A DNA stretch of 64,000 nucleotides from Thermosyntropha sp. (lineage in GTDB: Bacteria; Bacillota; Syntrophomonadia; Syntrophomonadales; Syntrophomonadaceae). The notes beneath the pieces were generated by a model. The model was given only the letters and a program-made list of their open reading frames with translations. It was not told the origin of the DNA and ran no database searches. Positions within the stretch are counted from its first letter, which is position 1. Every line of letters begins with the position of its first letter. The DNA lies in assembly GCF_017656155.1 (NCBI RefSeq), contig NZ_JACDOH010000001.1, forward strand, positions 300,540-364,539, in the 5' to 3' direction. Shown piece by piece: positions 24,969-34,771 of the stretch. The translations under genes and the position numbers were made by a program.

Positions 24969-25029
24969 AATATTAGGCGGATTTGATAAGTGGTGTTATT
25001 TGAAAGCTTATTAAGTCTTGCCTAATATT
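24969..25029. repeat. Inverted repeat flanking and overlapping the groES promoter
   Basis: AATATTAGGC (24969-24978) is the exact complement of GCCTAATATT (25020-25029). The right arm covers the -10 box. The arm centres are 51 bp apart. Confidence 0.55.
25000..25028 (+). promoter_or_regulatory. groESL promoter
   Basis: TTGAAA (25000-25005), 17-bp spacer, TAATAT (25023-25028). The expected start near 25035 places the CIRCE operator directly after it. Confidence 0.8.
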
Positions 25030-25040
25030 ATAGGTAGTAA

Positions 25041-25067
25041 TTAGCACTCGCATTTAATGAGTGCTAA
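25041..25067. promoter_or_regulatory. CIRCE operator (HrcA binding site)
   Basis: TTAGCACTC (25041-25049), 9-bp spacer, GAGTGCTAA (25059-25067): an exact match to the CIRCE consensus. It implies HrcA repression released on heat shock. Confidence 0.97.
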
Positions 25068-25113
25068 TAACAAACGAGTAGAAAAATATTAACATAAAAA
25101 AGGAGGTATACTT

Positions 25114-25404
25114 GTGAAGATTCAACCGTTGGGAGATCGTTTAGTAATTAAAGTAGCTGAAGTAAAAGAAGAAAAAACCAAGAGCGGACTTTATGTTCCC
25201 GATACAGCTAAAGAAAAACCGCAGGAAGGCGAAGTTGTGGCTGTAGGGCCTGGCGCACGTGATGAAAAAGGTGAAAGAATTCCGATGGATGTTAATGTTG
25301 GAGATAAAATCATTTTCTCTAAATATGCCGGAACTGAAGTAAAGATTGATGGAGAAGAATATCTCATCTTGTCTGAAAGAGATGTTTTAGCAGTAATTAA
25401 ATAA
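25114..25404 (+). CDS. groES: Co-chaperonin GroES
   Basis: GroES of 96 residues, the lid of the GroEL chamber. It opens [13 protein letters not shown]; the mobile loop is [21 protein letters not shown], and the end [12 protein letters not shown] is standard. Start is GTG with AAAGGAGGTA before it. Regulated by the CIRCE promoter 70 bases upstream. Confidence 0.98.
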   Translation: MKIQPLGDRLVIKVAEVKEEKTKSGLYVPDTAKEKPQEGEVVAVGPGARDEKGERIPMDVNVGDKIIFSKYAGTEVKIDGEEYLILSERDVLAVIK

Positions 25405-25431
25405 ATTAAATGGGTAAAGGAGGTTAAATAG

Positions 25432-27063
<1,632 letters not shown>

Positions 27064-27111
27064 TTAGCTCTCCCCCCTTTAAGATAGATATATATATTTG
27101 TTGCAATACTG

Positions 27112-27158
27112 AAAACCGCTTTCAGATTTTATATCTGAAAGCGGTTTTGTATTTTTTC
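27112..27158 (+). terminator. Strong terminator after groEL
   Basis: A perfect 16-bp stem, AAAACCGCTTTCAGAT against ATCTGAAAGCGGTTTT, loop TTTAT, then GTATTTTTT. Confidence 0.92.
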
Positions 27159-27240
27159 TGGTCTAAATAGAAATTTTTACTGTTTTTTGCTGTCATTTGT
27201 CACAGGCTTGCGATATTTGCCAGAAAATTCTGAAAATATA

Positions 27241-27281
27241 TTGACTTTTTTTAAAAAAACTGATTTATTATTATGCATAAT
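27241..27281. promoter_or_regulatory. Candidate fab operon promoter/operator
   Basis: TTGACT at 27241-27246 with A/T-rich spacer and TATTAT at 27266-27271 (19-bp spacing) may be the promoter. The 12-bp perfect palindrome ATTATGCATAAT (27270-27281) overlaps the -10 end. The known FapR and FabT consensus sites are not present. Confidence 0.4.
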
Positions 27282-27344
27282 CATGTAATAACTCTTTAAA
27301 AAAAGAAAAAAATAAAAAGAGTTTTAATGGTGGTGTATTTAAAC

Positions 27345-28331
27345 GTGAAAGTGAAGATTTTAGGAATGGGACATTCCCTTCCTGATAAGATACTTACCAA
27401 TAAAGATTTGGAAAAAATGGTTGATACCAGTGATGAATGGATAAGAGAGCGAACCGGTATTTTAGAAAGAAGAATAGGAGATGAAAAAACTGCTTCTTCT
27501 GATTTATGTGTCAAAGCAGCTAAAAAGGCTTTAGATAAAGCAGGCATAAAACCGGAAAAACTTGATTTAATTGTTGTTGCTACAGTTACGCCGGATATGC
27601 TTTTTCCTTCAACTGCCTGTATTGTTCAGGATAGGCTGGGGGCTGTAAATGCTGCTGCTTTTGATATAGGAGCAGGATGTACCGGTTTTATTTATGCTTT
27701 GACGGTCGCAGAGAAGTTTTTGCTGGCTTCAGATTATAATTATGCCTTGGTCATAGGGGTTGATATGCTTTCTAAGATAACCGACTATACTGATCGCAGT
27801 ACCTGCATTTTATTTGGTGATGGAGCCGGAGCGGCAGTCGTAGGTAAAGGAGGAGGAGAAGCTGGTATTATAGCATCTTATCTGGGGGCGGATGGGTCTG
27901 GAGGAGATCTTTTGTATATGCCGGCAGGAGGGTCAAGGCTTCCTGCCTCTGAAGCGACAGTTTGCGAAAGAATGCATTATATAAAGATGAATGGAAATGA
28001 AGTTTTCCGTTTTGCTACTAAAACTATGGGTATGGTAAGCGAAAAGCTTGTAAAAATGGCAGGATTGACTTATGAAAATATAGATTATTTTGTGCCTCAT
28101 CAGGCTAATATCCGTATAATTCAAACTGCGATGAAGCGCATGGCAATACCGGAAGATAGGACAATTATAAATATTGACCGTTTCGGGAATATGTCGGCTG
28201 CTTCTATCCCGGTTGCTATGTCAGAAGCAGAGGAAAAAGAGCTTTTTAAACCTGGTGATATTGTTTTAACGGTAGCGTTTGGAGCAGGGCTTACTTTTGG
28301 TGGATTAGTAATCAGGTGGGGGAGAAATTAG
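27345..28331 (+). CDS. fabH: Beta-ketoacyl-ACP synthase III
   Basis: Starts fatty-acid synthesis by condensing acetyl-CoA (or branched acyl-CoA) with malonyl-ACP. The GTG at 27345 is preferred over ATG 27327: GGTGGTG lies before it and this numbering puts the nucleophile at Cys112 in DIGAGCTGFIYAL, as in the E. coli enzyme. The other catalytic residues are in FVPHQANIRII (His) and INIDRFGNMSAASIP (Asn). DTSDEWIRERTGI is a family mark. First gene of the fab operon; its stop abuts the fabK ATG. Confidence 0.95.
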   Translation: MKVKILGMGHSLPDKILTNKDLEKMVDTSDEWIRERTGILERRIGDEKTASSDLCVKAAKKALDKAGIKPEKLDLIVVATVTPDMLFPSTACIVQDRLGAVNAAAFDIGAGCTGFIYALTVAEKFLLASDYNYALVIGVDMLSKITDYTDRSTCILFGDGAGAAVVGKGGGEAGIIASYLGADGSGGDLLYMPAGGSRLPASEATVCERMHYIKMNGNEVFRFATKTMGMVSEKLVKMAGLTYENIDYFVPHQANIRIIQTAMKRMAIPEDRTIINIDRFGNMSAASIPVAMSEAEEKELFKPGDIVLTVAFGAGLTFGGLVIRWGRN

Positions 28332-29273
28332 ATGTTTGAGAATAATAGACTTTGCAGGCTTTTAAATATAAAATATCCTCTTTTCCAGGGAGGAATGGCC
28401 TGGATAGCTGGAGGCAGATTAGCAGCAGCGGTTTCGAATGCTGGGGGACTAGGTATTATTGGGGCAGGAGGTGCTGAGGCTTCCTGGCTTGAAGAACAGA
28501 TAAAACTGGTTAAAGAAAAAACCGACAGGCCATTTGGGGTAAATCTTATGCTGGCTCTTCCTAATATCGAGGAATTGATTGATGTAGTAGTCAGGGAAAA
28601 AGTACCGGCAGTTACTACCGGGGCGGGCAATCCCGGAATATACATGGAAAAATTTAAAGAGGCAGGTATTAAGGTCATACCGGTGGTGGCGTCGGTAGCT
28701 TTGGCAAAAAGGCTTGTCCGTTTAGGGGCAGATGCAGTTATCGCTGAAGGAATGGAGTCAGGTGGACATATAGGTGAAATGAGCACTATGTGTCTGGTTC
28801 CTATGATATGTGATGCGGTTGATGTGCCGGTTATTGCGGCTGGAGGCGTTGCTGACGGAAGAGGTTTTATGGCGGCTTTTGCTTTAGGAGCAGAAGGAGT
28901 GCAGATAGGAACCAGGTTTATATGTTCTGAAGAATGTGAAGTTCATCCAGCCTATCAGGAAAAAGTTCTTAAAGCGCGAGATCGCGCCACCGTAATTTGT
29001 GGAACTGTTACCAATCATCCGGTACGGGCTATTCACAACAAGTTTACCAGACACTATTTACAATGTGAGTTTTCAGGGATGAAGAAGGAAGAACTCGAAG
29101 AGCTAGGACGGGGAAAATATCCTGCGGCAGCCCTTAATGGAGATGTTGAATACGGTACCATCTTAGCAGGAGAGATTGCCGGATTAATTAATGAGATAAA
29201 ACCAGCCGGGAAAATTGTGGAAGATATAATAAATCATGCTTTAAGAATAAAAGCGATGTGGGGGGAATTATAA
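28332..29273 (+). CDS. fabK: Enoyl-ACP reductase II (FMN-dependent)
   Basis: Flavoprotein of 313 residues for the last reduction of each elongation cycle, replacing FabI. Marks are FQGGMAWIAGGRLAAAVS, NAGGLGIIGAGG, IAEGMESGGHIGE and VIAAGGVADGRGFMAAFALG with the FMN-phosphate loop GVQIGTRF. Being TIM-barrel FabK, it predicts natural resistance to triclosan, which targets FabI. Fused tightly into the operon with no gap after fabH. Confidence 0.95.
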   Translation: MFENNRLCRLLNIKYPLFQGGMAWIAGGRLAAAVSNAGGLGIIGAGGAEASWLEEQIKLVKEKTDRPFGVNLMLALPNIEELIDVVVREKVPAVTTGAGNPGIYMEKFKEAGIKVIPVVASVALAKRLVRLGADAVIAEGMESGGHIGEMSTMCLVPMICDAVDVPVIAAGGVADGRGFMAAFALGAEGVQIGTRFICSEECEVHPAYQEKVLKARDRATVICGTVTNHPVRAIHNKFTRHYLQCEFSGMKKEELEELGRGKYPAAALNGDVEYGTILAGEIAGLINEIKPAGKIVEDIINHALRIKAMWGEL

Positions 29274-29274
29274 G

Positions 29275-30201
29275 GTGCGTTTAGGTTTTGTGTTCCCAGG
29301 ACAGGGCGCTCAGTATGTAGGAATGGGCAAAGAAATAGCTTGGACCTTTAAGGAAGCTATGGATGTTTTGAAAAATGCAGATGAAATTCTAGGTTATTCG
29401 ATAAGCAAACTTTGTTTTGAAGGGGAAGAAAGCGAGCTTAATAAAACGGTTTATGCCCAGCCAGCTATTCTAGCAGTAAGCCTTGCCATTCTGGAAGTAG
29501 TAAGAAGGCAAGGTTTAGATGCTTCAATCTATGCGGGCTTAAGTTTAGGTGAATACACAGCTTTGTCTGCGGCCGGAGTTTTAAGATTAGAAGAAGTTCT
29601 GCCTCTGGTGGCTAAAAGAGCTGAGATTATGCAGGATGCAGTTCCTTTGGGAAGAGGAGCGATGGCTGCAGTTTTAGGACTTAAAAGCATTGAAGTTGAA
29701 GAGATTTTAAGTGAAATAGATGGGATAGTAGAAATAGCAAATTACAACTGTCCAGGGCAGATGGTGATTTCAGGGGAGAAAAATGCAGTAGAGAGAGCAG
29801 CAGAAAAAATTAATTTCATAGGGGGAAAAGCTAAAATTTTAGCAGTAAGCATTCCTTCCCACAGTTCAATGATGAAGGAAGCGGCAGATGAGTTCAGGGA
29901 ATGTCTGACAGGAATAAATTTTAAACCAGCAAGAGGAAAAGTAGTAAGCAATGTTAATGCCAGAGAAAACCCTGTTGAAGATTTGCCTGATATTCTAGCC
30001 AAGCAGCTTTATTCGCCGGTAAGGTGGGAAGAGAGTATAAGATATATGCTTAATGAGGTGGATTATTTAGTTGAAATTGGACCGGGAACAGTTTTATCCG
30101 GACTCATAAAACGGATTGATAAGAAAAGGCTTTTGGGAAATGTTGAAGATGTTAAATCTTTTGACAAACTCATGAAGGAGGCAGAAAAGCTTGGAAAATA
30201 G
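29275..30201 (+). CDS. fabD: Malonyl-CoA:ACP transacylase
   Basis: Loads malonate from CoA onto ACP. Length 308. [13 protein letters not shown] opens the fold; the active Ser90 is in [10 protein letters not shown], the histidine in SIPSHSSMM, and [10 protein letters not shown] is conserved. Start is GTG one base after the fabK stop. Its end overlaps fabG by 11 bases. Confidence 0.96.
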   Translation: MRLGFVFPGQGAQYVGMGKEIAWTFKEAMDVLKNADEILGYSISKLCFEGEESELNKTVYAQPAILAVSLAILEVVRRQGLDASIYAGLSLGEYTALSAAGVLRLEEVLPLVAKRAEIMQDAVPLGRGAMAAVLGLKSIEVEEILSEIDGIVEIANYNCPGQMVISGEKNAVERAAEKINFIGGKAKILAVSIPSHSSMMKEAADEFRECLTGINFKPARGKVVSNVNARENPVEDLPDILAKQLYSPVRWEESIRYMLNEVDYLVEIGPGTVLSGLIKRIDKKRLLGNVEDVKSFDKLMKEAEKLGK

Positions 30202-30931
30202 GGTGGCGGTAGTTACTGGAGCTTCACGGGGAATAGGTAAGGCTATTGTTCTAAGGCTTGCCAGGGAAGGATATAAAGTAGTTATAAATTATCTCAATAG
30301 TGAAGAAGAAGCCACAGAAGTATTAAATGAGGTTAAAAAAGGCGGGGGAGAGGGAATTATTGTTAAAGCGGATGTTTCCCGCTCAGAGGAAGCCCAACAT
30401 CTAATAGATACAACAGTGGATACTTATGGGAAGCTGGATGTTCTGGTAAATAATGCCGGAATCAACAAAGACCAGCTCATGATACGCATCAGTGATGAAG
30501 AGTGGGATAAATTAATAAGTACTAATCTTAATTCCGCATTTTACTGCAGCCGGGCTGCTGTAAGACACATGATGAAAAAAAGGTTTGGACGCATAATCAA
30601 TATTTCTTCGGTCGTAGGGATAAGCGGCAATGCCGGTCAGACCCATTATGCAGCAGCTAAATCAGGACTTATAGGTCTTACTCTTTCTATGGCTAAGGAA
30701 TACGGCAACCGCGGAATTACAGTTAATGCTGTAGCTCCAGGCTATATTAAAACCGCGATGACTGATGTGCTGCCTGATGAAGTTAAAGATCGCATAATCG
30801 GGGGAATATCAGTTGGAAGAATGGGAAATCCTGAAGATGTGGCAGCGGCAGTTGCATTTCTGGCCTCTCCCGATGCTTCTTTTATTACCGGACAGGTAAT
30901 AAAGGTTGATGGGGGCATGTCAGTTTTATAA
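30191..30931 (+). CDS. fabG: 3-oxoacyl-ACP reductase
   Basis: NADPH-dependent short-chain dehydrogenase of 246 residues. The cofactor loop is [11 protein letters not shown], followed by NNAGINKD. The catalytic Ser-Tyr-Lys occurs in [22 protein letters not shown], and [10 protein letters not shown] and [12 protein letters not shown] end the fold. Start is TTG at 30191 with AAGGAGG before it, inside fabD. Confidence 0.97.
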   Translation: MENRVAVVTGASRGIGKAIVLRLAREGYKVVINYLNSEEEATEVLNEVKKGGGEGIIVKADVSRSEEAQHLIDTTVDTYGKLDVLVNNAGINKDQLMIRISDEEWDKLISTNLNSAFYCSRAAVRHMMKKRFGRIINISSVVGISGNAGQTHYAAAKSGLIGLTLSMAKEYGNRGITVNAVAPGYIKTAMTDVLPDEVKDRIIGGISVGRMGNPEDVAAAVAFLASPDASFITGQVIKVDGGMSVL

Positions 30932-30965
30932 AAAATTGCAAATTATTATGAAGGAGGATTAAAAT

Positions 30966-31208
30966 ATGTCAGTATTTGAAGTCTTAAAGGAAATAATCAT
31001 TGAGATTAAGGATGTACCTGAAGAAATAGTCACCCTTGATGCATCTTTTGAAGAAGACCTGGATGCAGACTCTCTGGACATTGTAGAAATGCTTATGCTT
31101 TTGGAAGAAAAGTATGATATTCAAATTCCGGAAGAGGCTGCTGAAAAAATGAAGACGGTAAAGGATGCAGTGGAGTACATTGAAGCAAGGATTGGGGAGA
31201 AAGCTTAA
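30966..31208 (+). CDS. acpP: Acyl carrier protein
   Basis: Acidic protein of 80 residues carrying the growing acyl chain. Phosphopantetheine is attached at Ser36 in DLDADSLDIVEML by AcpS (encoded at about 6.1 kb). GAAGGAGG precedes the ATG. A 34-base gap from fabG gives an independent ribosome site, consistent with high expression. Confidence 0.97.
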   Translation: MSVFEVLKEIIIEIKDVPEEIVTLDASFEEDLDADSLDIVEMLMLLEEKYDIQIPEEAAEKMKTVKDAVEYIEARIGEKA

Positions 31209-31228
31209 TCGGTTGGGGTGGTTTAATC

Positions 31229-32467
31229 TTGAAAAGACGAGTAGTTATAACCGGCCTGGGGATGGTTTCTCCCCTGGGCCATGATAAAAAGGTCTTTTGG
31301 GATAATTTAATTAAAGGAAAAAGCGGAATAGGATATATAGATTATTTTGATACTAATGATTTTCCGGTAAAAATAGCTGCCCAGGTGAGAGATTTTAAGG
31401 TAGAAGATTATATACCTAAAAAAGAGGCACGCCGTATGGATAAATTCGTCCAGTACGCCTGTGCTGCTGCTCTGATGGCAGTAGAAGATGCCGGAATTGA
31501 TTTTGTGAAAGAAGATAAAAGTAAAATTGGAGTATGGATTGGTTCAGGGATAGGAGGAATTGAAACTTTAGAGAAAAATCACAGCAATCTGCTATCTAGA
31601 GGGGTAAGCGGAATTAATCCTTTTTTTATTCCCATGCTTATACCCAATATGGCAGCGGGGCAGGTATCAATAATGTTGGGAGCTAAAGGACCAAACGGCT
31701 GCACGGTTACTGCCTGTGCCACCGGAACTAATTCTATTGGAGATGCTTTCCGCATAATAAGGGATGGACAGGCGGATGTAATGATAGCCGGGGGGAGTGA
31801 AGCAGCTATAACTCCTCTAGGTTTAGGGGGGTTTTCTGTTATGAAAGCCCTGTCATCCCGCAATGATGAGCCGGACAAGGCATGTCGACCCTTTGATGAG
31901 GCAAGGGAAGGTTTTGTTATGGGTGAAGGCGGTGCAGTAGTAGTTTTAGAAGAGCTTAATCATGCCTTAGAACGCGGAGCCCACATTTATGGTGAGCTTG
32001 TAGGATATGGTGCAAGTGCTGACGCTTGTCACATGGTGCAGCCTGATGAAGAAGGAGAGGGGGCAGTACTTGCTTTTAAGATGGCTCTTGAAGATGCCGG
32101 GATAAAGCCGGAAGAAGTAGATTATATTAATGCGCATGGAACCGGAACCAGGCTTAATGATATGGTGGAAACTAAAGTGATAAAAAAGGTTTTTGGAGAA
32201 TATGCTTATAAATTAGCGATAAGCTCCATTAAAGCAGCAACCGGTCACATGCTGGGAGCAGCCGGAGCAATTGAACTCATCGCTTCGGTTTTAGCTTTAG
32301 AAAATAATCTTGTTCCACCTACTTTGAACTTGGAAAATCCGGCACCGGAATGTGATCTGGATTATGTACCTTTGAAACCTAGAGAAAAAGAATTAAAAGT
32401 AGTAATGTCTGATTCTTTAGGTTTTGGCGGACATAATGCAGTTTTGGTCGTGCGCAAATTAGGATAG
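31229..32467 (+). CDS. fabF: Beta-ketoacyl-ACP synthase II
   Basis: Elongating condensing enzyme of 412 residues. The nucleophile Cys163 lies in TVTACATGTNSIGDAF; the histidines are in NAHGTGTRLND and KAATGHMLGAAG. VSPLGHDKKVFWDNL marks the N-terminus. Start is TTG with TTGGGGTGG upstream. No gatekeeper anomaly is visible. Confidence 0.97.
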   Translation: MKRRVVITGLGMVSPLGHDKKVFWDNLIKGKSGIGYIDYFDTNDFPVKIAAQVRDFKVEDYIPKKEARRMDKFVQYACAAALMAVEDAGIDFVKEDKSKIGVWIGSGIGGIETLEKNHSNLLSRGVSGINPFFIPMLIPNMAAGQVSIMLGAKGPNGCTVTACATGTNSIGDAFRIIRDGQADVMIAGGSEAAITPLGLGGFSVMKALSSRNDEPDKACRPFDEAREGFVMGEGGAVVVLEELNHALERGAHIYGELVGYGASADACHMVQPDEEGEGAVLAFKMALEDAGIKPEEVDYINAHGTGTRLNDMVETKVIKKVFGEYAYKLAISSIKAATGHMLGAAGAIELIASVLALENNLVPPTLNLENPAPECDLDYVPLKPREKELKVVMSDSLGFGGHNAVLVVRKLG

Positions 32468-32477
32468 GTGATGTTTT

Positions 32478-32900
32478 ATGAATATTGAAGAGATAATGAA
32501 GATACTTCCCCATCGCTACCCATTTTTGCTGGTGGATAAAATTGTAGAACTGATTCCGGGAAAAAGTGCGGTGGGAGTTAAAAATGTTACTATAAATGAA
32601 CCTTATTTTGCTGGACATTTTCCGGGCAAACCGGTGATGCCCGGGGTTTTAATGATAGAGGCTGCAGCTCAGGTGGGAGCATGTGCGATTTTGAGTGATG
32701 AAAGGTATAAGGACAGTTTGGCTTTCTTGGCTGGAGTTGATAAGTTTCGCTTTAAGAAACAGGTAATTCCGGGAGATATTCTGATAATAAAAACAGAGCT
32801 TATTACCATTAAAGGTAGTATTGGCAGGGCGAAAGGGGAAATAAGGGTGGATGAAAAGCTGGTGGCAGGAGGTGAGTTTTTGTTTGCCTTGTCTAAATAG
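32478..32900 (+). CDS. fabZ: 3-hydroxyacyl-ACP dehydratase
   Basis: Hot-dog dehydratase of 140 residues. The catalytic His is in [20 protein letters not shown] with Glu in the same helix; [13 protein letters not shown] opens the fold. It is the sole dehydratase in the operon, so FabZ handles both short and long chains here. TAGGTGATG spacing before the ATG. Confidence 0.97.
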   Translation: MNIEEIMKILPHRYPFLLVDKIVELIPGKSAVGVKNVTINEPYFAGHFPGKPVMPGVLMIEAAAQVGACAILSDERYKDSLAFLAGVDKFRFKKQVIPGDILIIKTELITIKGSIGRAKGEIRVDEKLVAGGEFLFALSK

Positions 32901-32917
32901 ATAAGGCGACACGCTAT

Positions 32918-33784
32918 ATGTTTAAAAGCAGCTGGTCTAAAAAAAGATATTTTGAGTTAAACCCATCAGCACAAACTGTTGCCAGTGGGAAGAAAGTTGA
33001 AAAAGATAAAGAGGCCCTTTGCCCTTCTTGTTCTAGCTATGTTGATCCGGAAGTACTTTATGATAATTTTAAGGTCTGCCCGGAATGCGGATACCATTAT
33101 CCTTTAACGGCAAAGGAGCGGATAGCTCTGCTTACAGATGCCGAAACTTTTATAGAATTTGATGCTGATTTGGTTTCATCGAATATTTTATGTTTTCCTG
33201 ATTATGATTTGAAATTAAAAGAGGCTTGCGAAAAATCAGGTCTTAAGGAAGCGATAATTACGGGTAAAGCCAAAATAGCGGGATATGAAACTGTATTGGG
33301 GGTAATGGATTCCCGCTTTGTTATGGGAAGCATGGGCCGTGTGGTGGGGGAAAAAATCGTAAGGGCAGCAGAAAAAGCGGTGGAGGAGAGACTCCCCCTT
33401 ATTATTTGCACTGCTTCAGGGGGAGCTCGTATTCAGGAAGGCATGTTTTCCCTTGTGCAGATGGCTAGAACCAGTGCGGCGATCGAAAAACTTAATAAGG
33501 CCGGACTTCTATATATATCAGTCATGACCCATCCGACTACGGGGGGGGTTGCGGCCAGCTTTGCCGCTTTAGCTGATATTATAATTGCTGAGCCTAAAGC
33601 CTTGATAGGCTTTACCGGCCCGCGGGTAATAAAGCAGACGATAAGGCAGGATTTACCGCCTGATTTTCAACAGTCTGAGTTTTTGTTGGAACACGGTATG
33701 ATTGATATGGTGAAACCCCGATTTGAATTAAGATCGATTTTAGCCTTATTGTTAAAGCTCCATCAAGGAGGAAGAAATGAGTAA
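32918..33784 (+). CDS. accD: Acetyl-CoA carboxylase carboxyltransferase subunit beta
   Basis: Beta subunit of the transcarboxylase that makes malonyl-CoA. The zinc ribbon is CPSCSSYVDPEVL with CPECGYHYP (four Cys). The crotonase-like core has MGSMGRVVGEKI, TASGGARIQEGMFSLVQMA and THPTTGGVAASFA. Length 288. The ribosome site AAGGCGA is weak. It overlaps accA by 8 bases, matching the 1:1 heteromer. Biotin carboxylase (accB, accC) is not in the window. Confidence 0.96.
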   Translation: MFKSSWSKKRYFELNPSAQTVASGKKVEKDKEALCPSCSSYVDPEVLYDNFKVCPECGYHYPLTAKERIALLTDAETFIEFDADLVSSNILCFPDYDLKLKEACEKSGLKEAIITGKAKIAGYETVLGVMDSRFVMGSMGRVVGEKIVRAAEKAVEERLPLIICTASGGARIQEGMFSLVQMARTSAAIEKLNKAGLLYISVMTHPTTGGVAASFAALADIIIAEPKALIGFTGPRVIKQTIRQDLPPDFQQSEFLLEHGMIDMVKPRFELRSILALLLKLHQGGRNE

Positions 33785-34724
33785 AAAGGTATTTGAATTT
33801 GAAGAACAGCATGAAAACATTTTAGCCAAGCTGAATGAGCTGAAAGAGATTTCTTCTACTACCGGTTTTAATCTGGAAAAAGAGATTAAGCTTTTAGAAG
33901 AAAAGATTGAAAATTTGAAAAAAGAAAGATACAGTAACTTAAGTCCCTGGGAAAAAGTGGTCTTAAGCAGGCAAACAGATCGTCCGGGATGCAGACAGTA
34001 TATTGAAGAGATTTTTACTGATTTTGTTGAACTGCATGGCGACCGCTTTTTTGGAGATGATAAGGCTATCTTGGGGGGGATTGCCTTTTTTGAAGGGGTG
34101 CCGATTACAGTTATAGGCCATCAAAAAGGCAAAAATACCCGGGAAAATATAGAGAGAAATTTCGGTATGCCTCATCCGGAAGGCTTTCGCAAAGCCAAGA
34201 GACTGCTTCTGCAGGCGGAGAAATTTGGAAGGCCAGTAATAACATTTATTGATACTCCTGGTGCTTATCCGGGGGTGGGAGCTGAGGAAAGAGGGCAGGC
34301 TTGGGCTATTGCAGAAAATTTACGGCTTTTATCTGGCCTTAAGGTTCCGATTATAAGCATAGTTATTGGTGAAGGCGGGAGTGGAGGGGCTTTGGCCCTG
34401 GCAGTTGCTGATAAGCTTTTTATGCTTTCCAATTCAGTATTTTCAGTAGCTTCACCGGAAGCCAGCGCTTCTATTCTGTGGAAGGATTTAAAGGAAGTAG
34501 AAAAAATGGCGGCTGCTTTAAAACTTACCGCTGATGATTTAAAAGCTTTTGGTATAATAGATGATATTATTCCTGAGCCTCCCGGAGGGGCTAATCAGGA
34601 TTTAAAAGAAGTAGCGGATATTATGAGAAAATGTATAAGGGAAGCTTTAGAAGAGCTTTTAAGCTTAACTTCAGAAGAACTGGTGAAAAGGCGTTATGAA
34701 AGATTAAGGAAAATGACAGTTTAA
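33777..34724 (+). CDS. accA: Acetyl-CoA carboxylase carboxyltransferase subunit alpha
   Basis: Alpha subunit of 315 residues. It has an N-terminal coiled-coil (about 1-50), the core LHGDRFFGDDKAILGG, IGHQKGKNTREN, FIDTPGAYPGVGAEERGQA and IGEGGSGGALALAVAD. The end holds FGIIDDIIPEPPGGAN. AAGGAGG lies before the ATG within the accD end. Last gene of the fab-acc operon. Confidence 0.96.
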   Translation: MSKKVFEFEEQHENILAKLNELKEISSTTGFNLEKEIKLLEEKIENLKKERYSNLSPWEKVVLSRQTDRPGCRQYIEEIFTDFVELHGDRFFGDDKAILGGIAFFEGVPITVIGHQKGKNTRENIERNFGMPHPEGFRKAKRLLLQAEKFGRPVITFIDTPGAYPGVGAEERGQAWAIAENLRLLSGLKVPIISIVIGEGGSGGALALAVADKLFMLSNSVFSVASPEASASILWKDLKEVEKMAAALKLTADDLKAFGIIDDIIPEPPGGANQDLKEVADIMRKCIREALEELLSLTSEELVKRRYERLRKMTV

Positions 34725-34727
34725 TAT

Positions 34728-34768
34728 AAAAGCCGGCATGAGTTGGTATCATGCCGGCTTTCTTTTTG
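34728..34768. terminator. Terminator after accA, shared with convergent glnA
   Basis: AAAGCCGGCATGA pairs perfectly with TCATGCCGGCTTT around GTTGGTA, followed by CTTTTTGG; A-rich on the other side for the opposite strand. Confidence 0.88.
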
Positions 34769-34771
34769 GTT

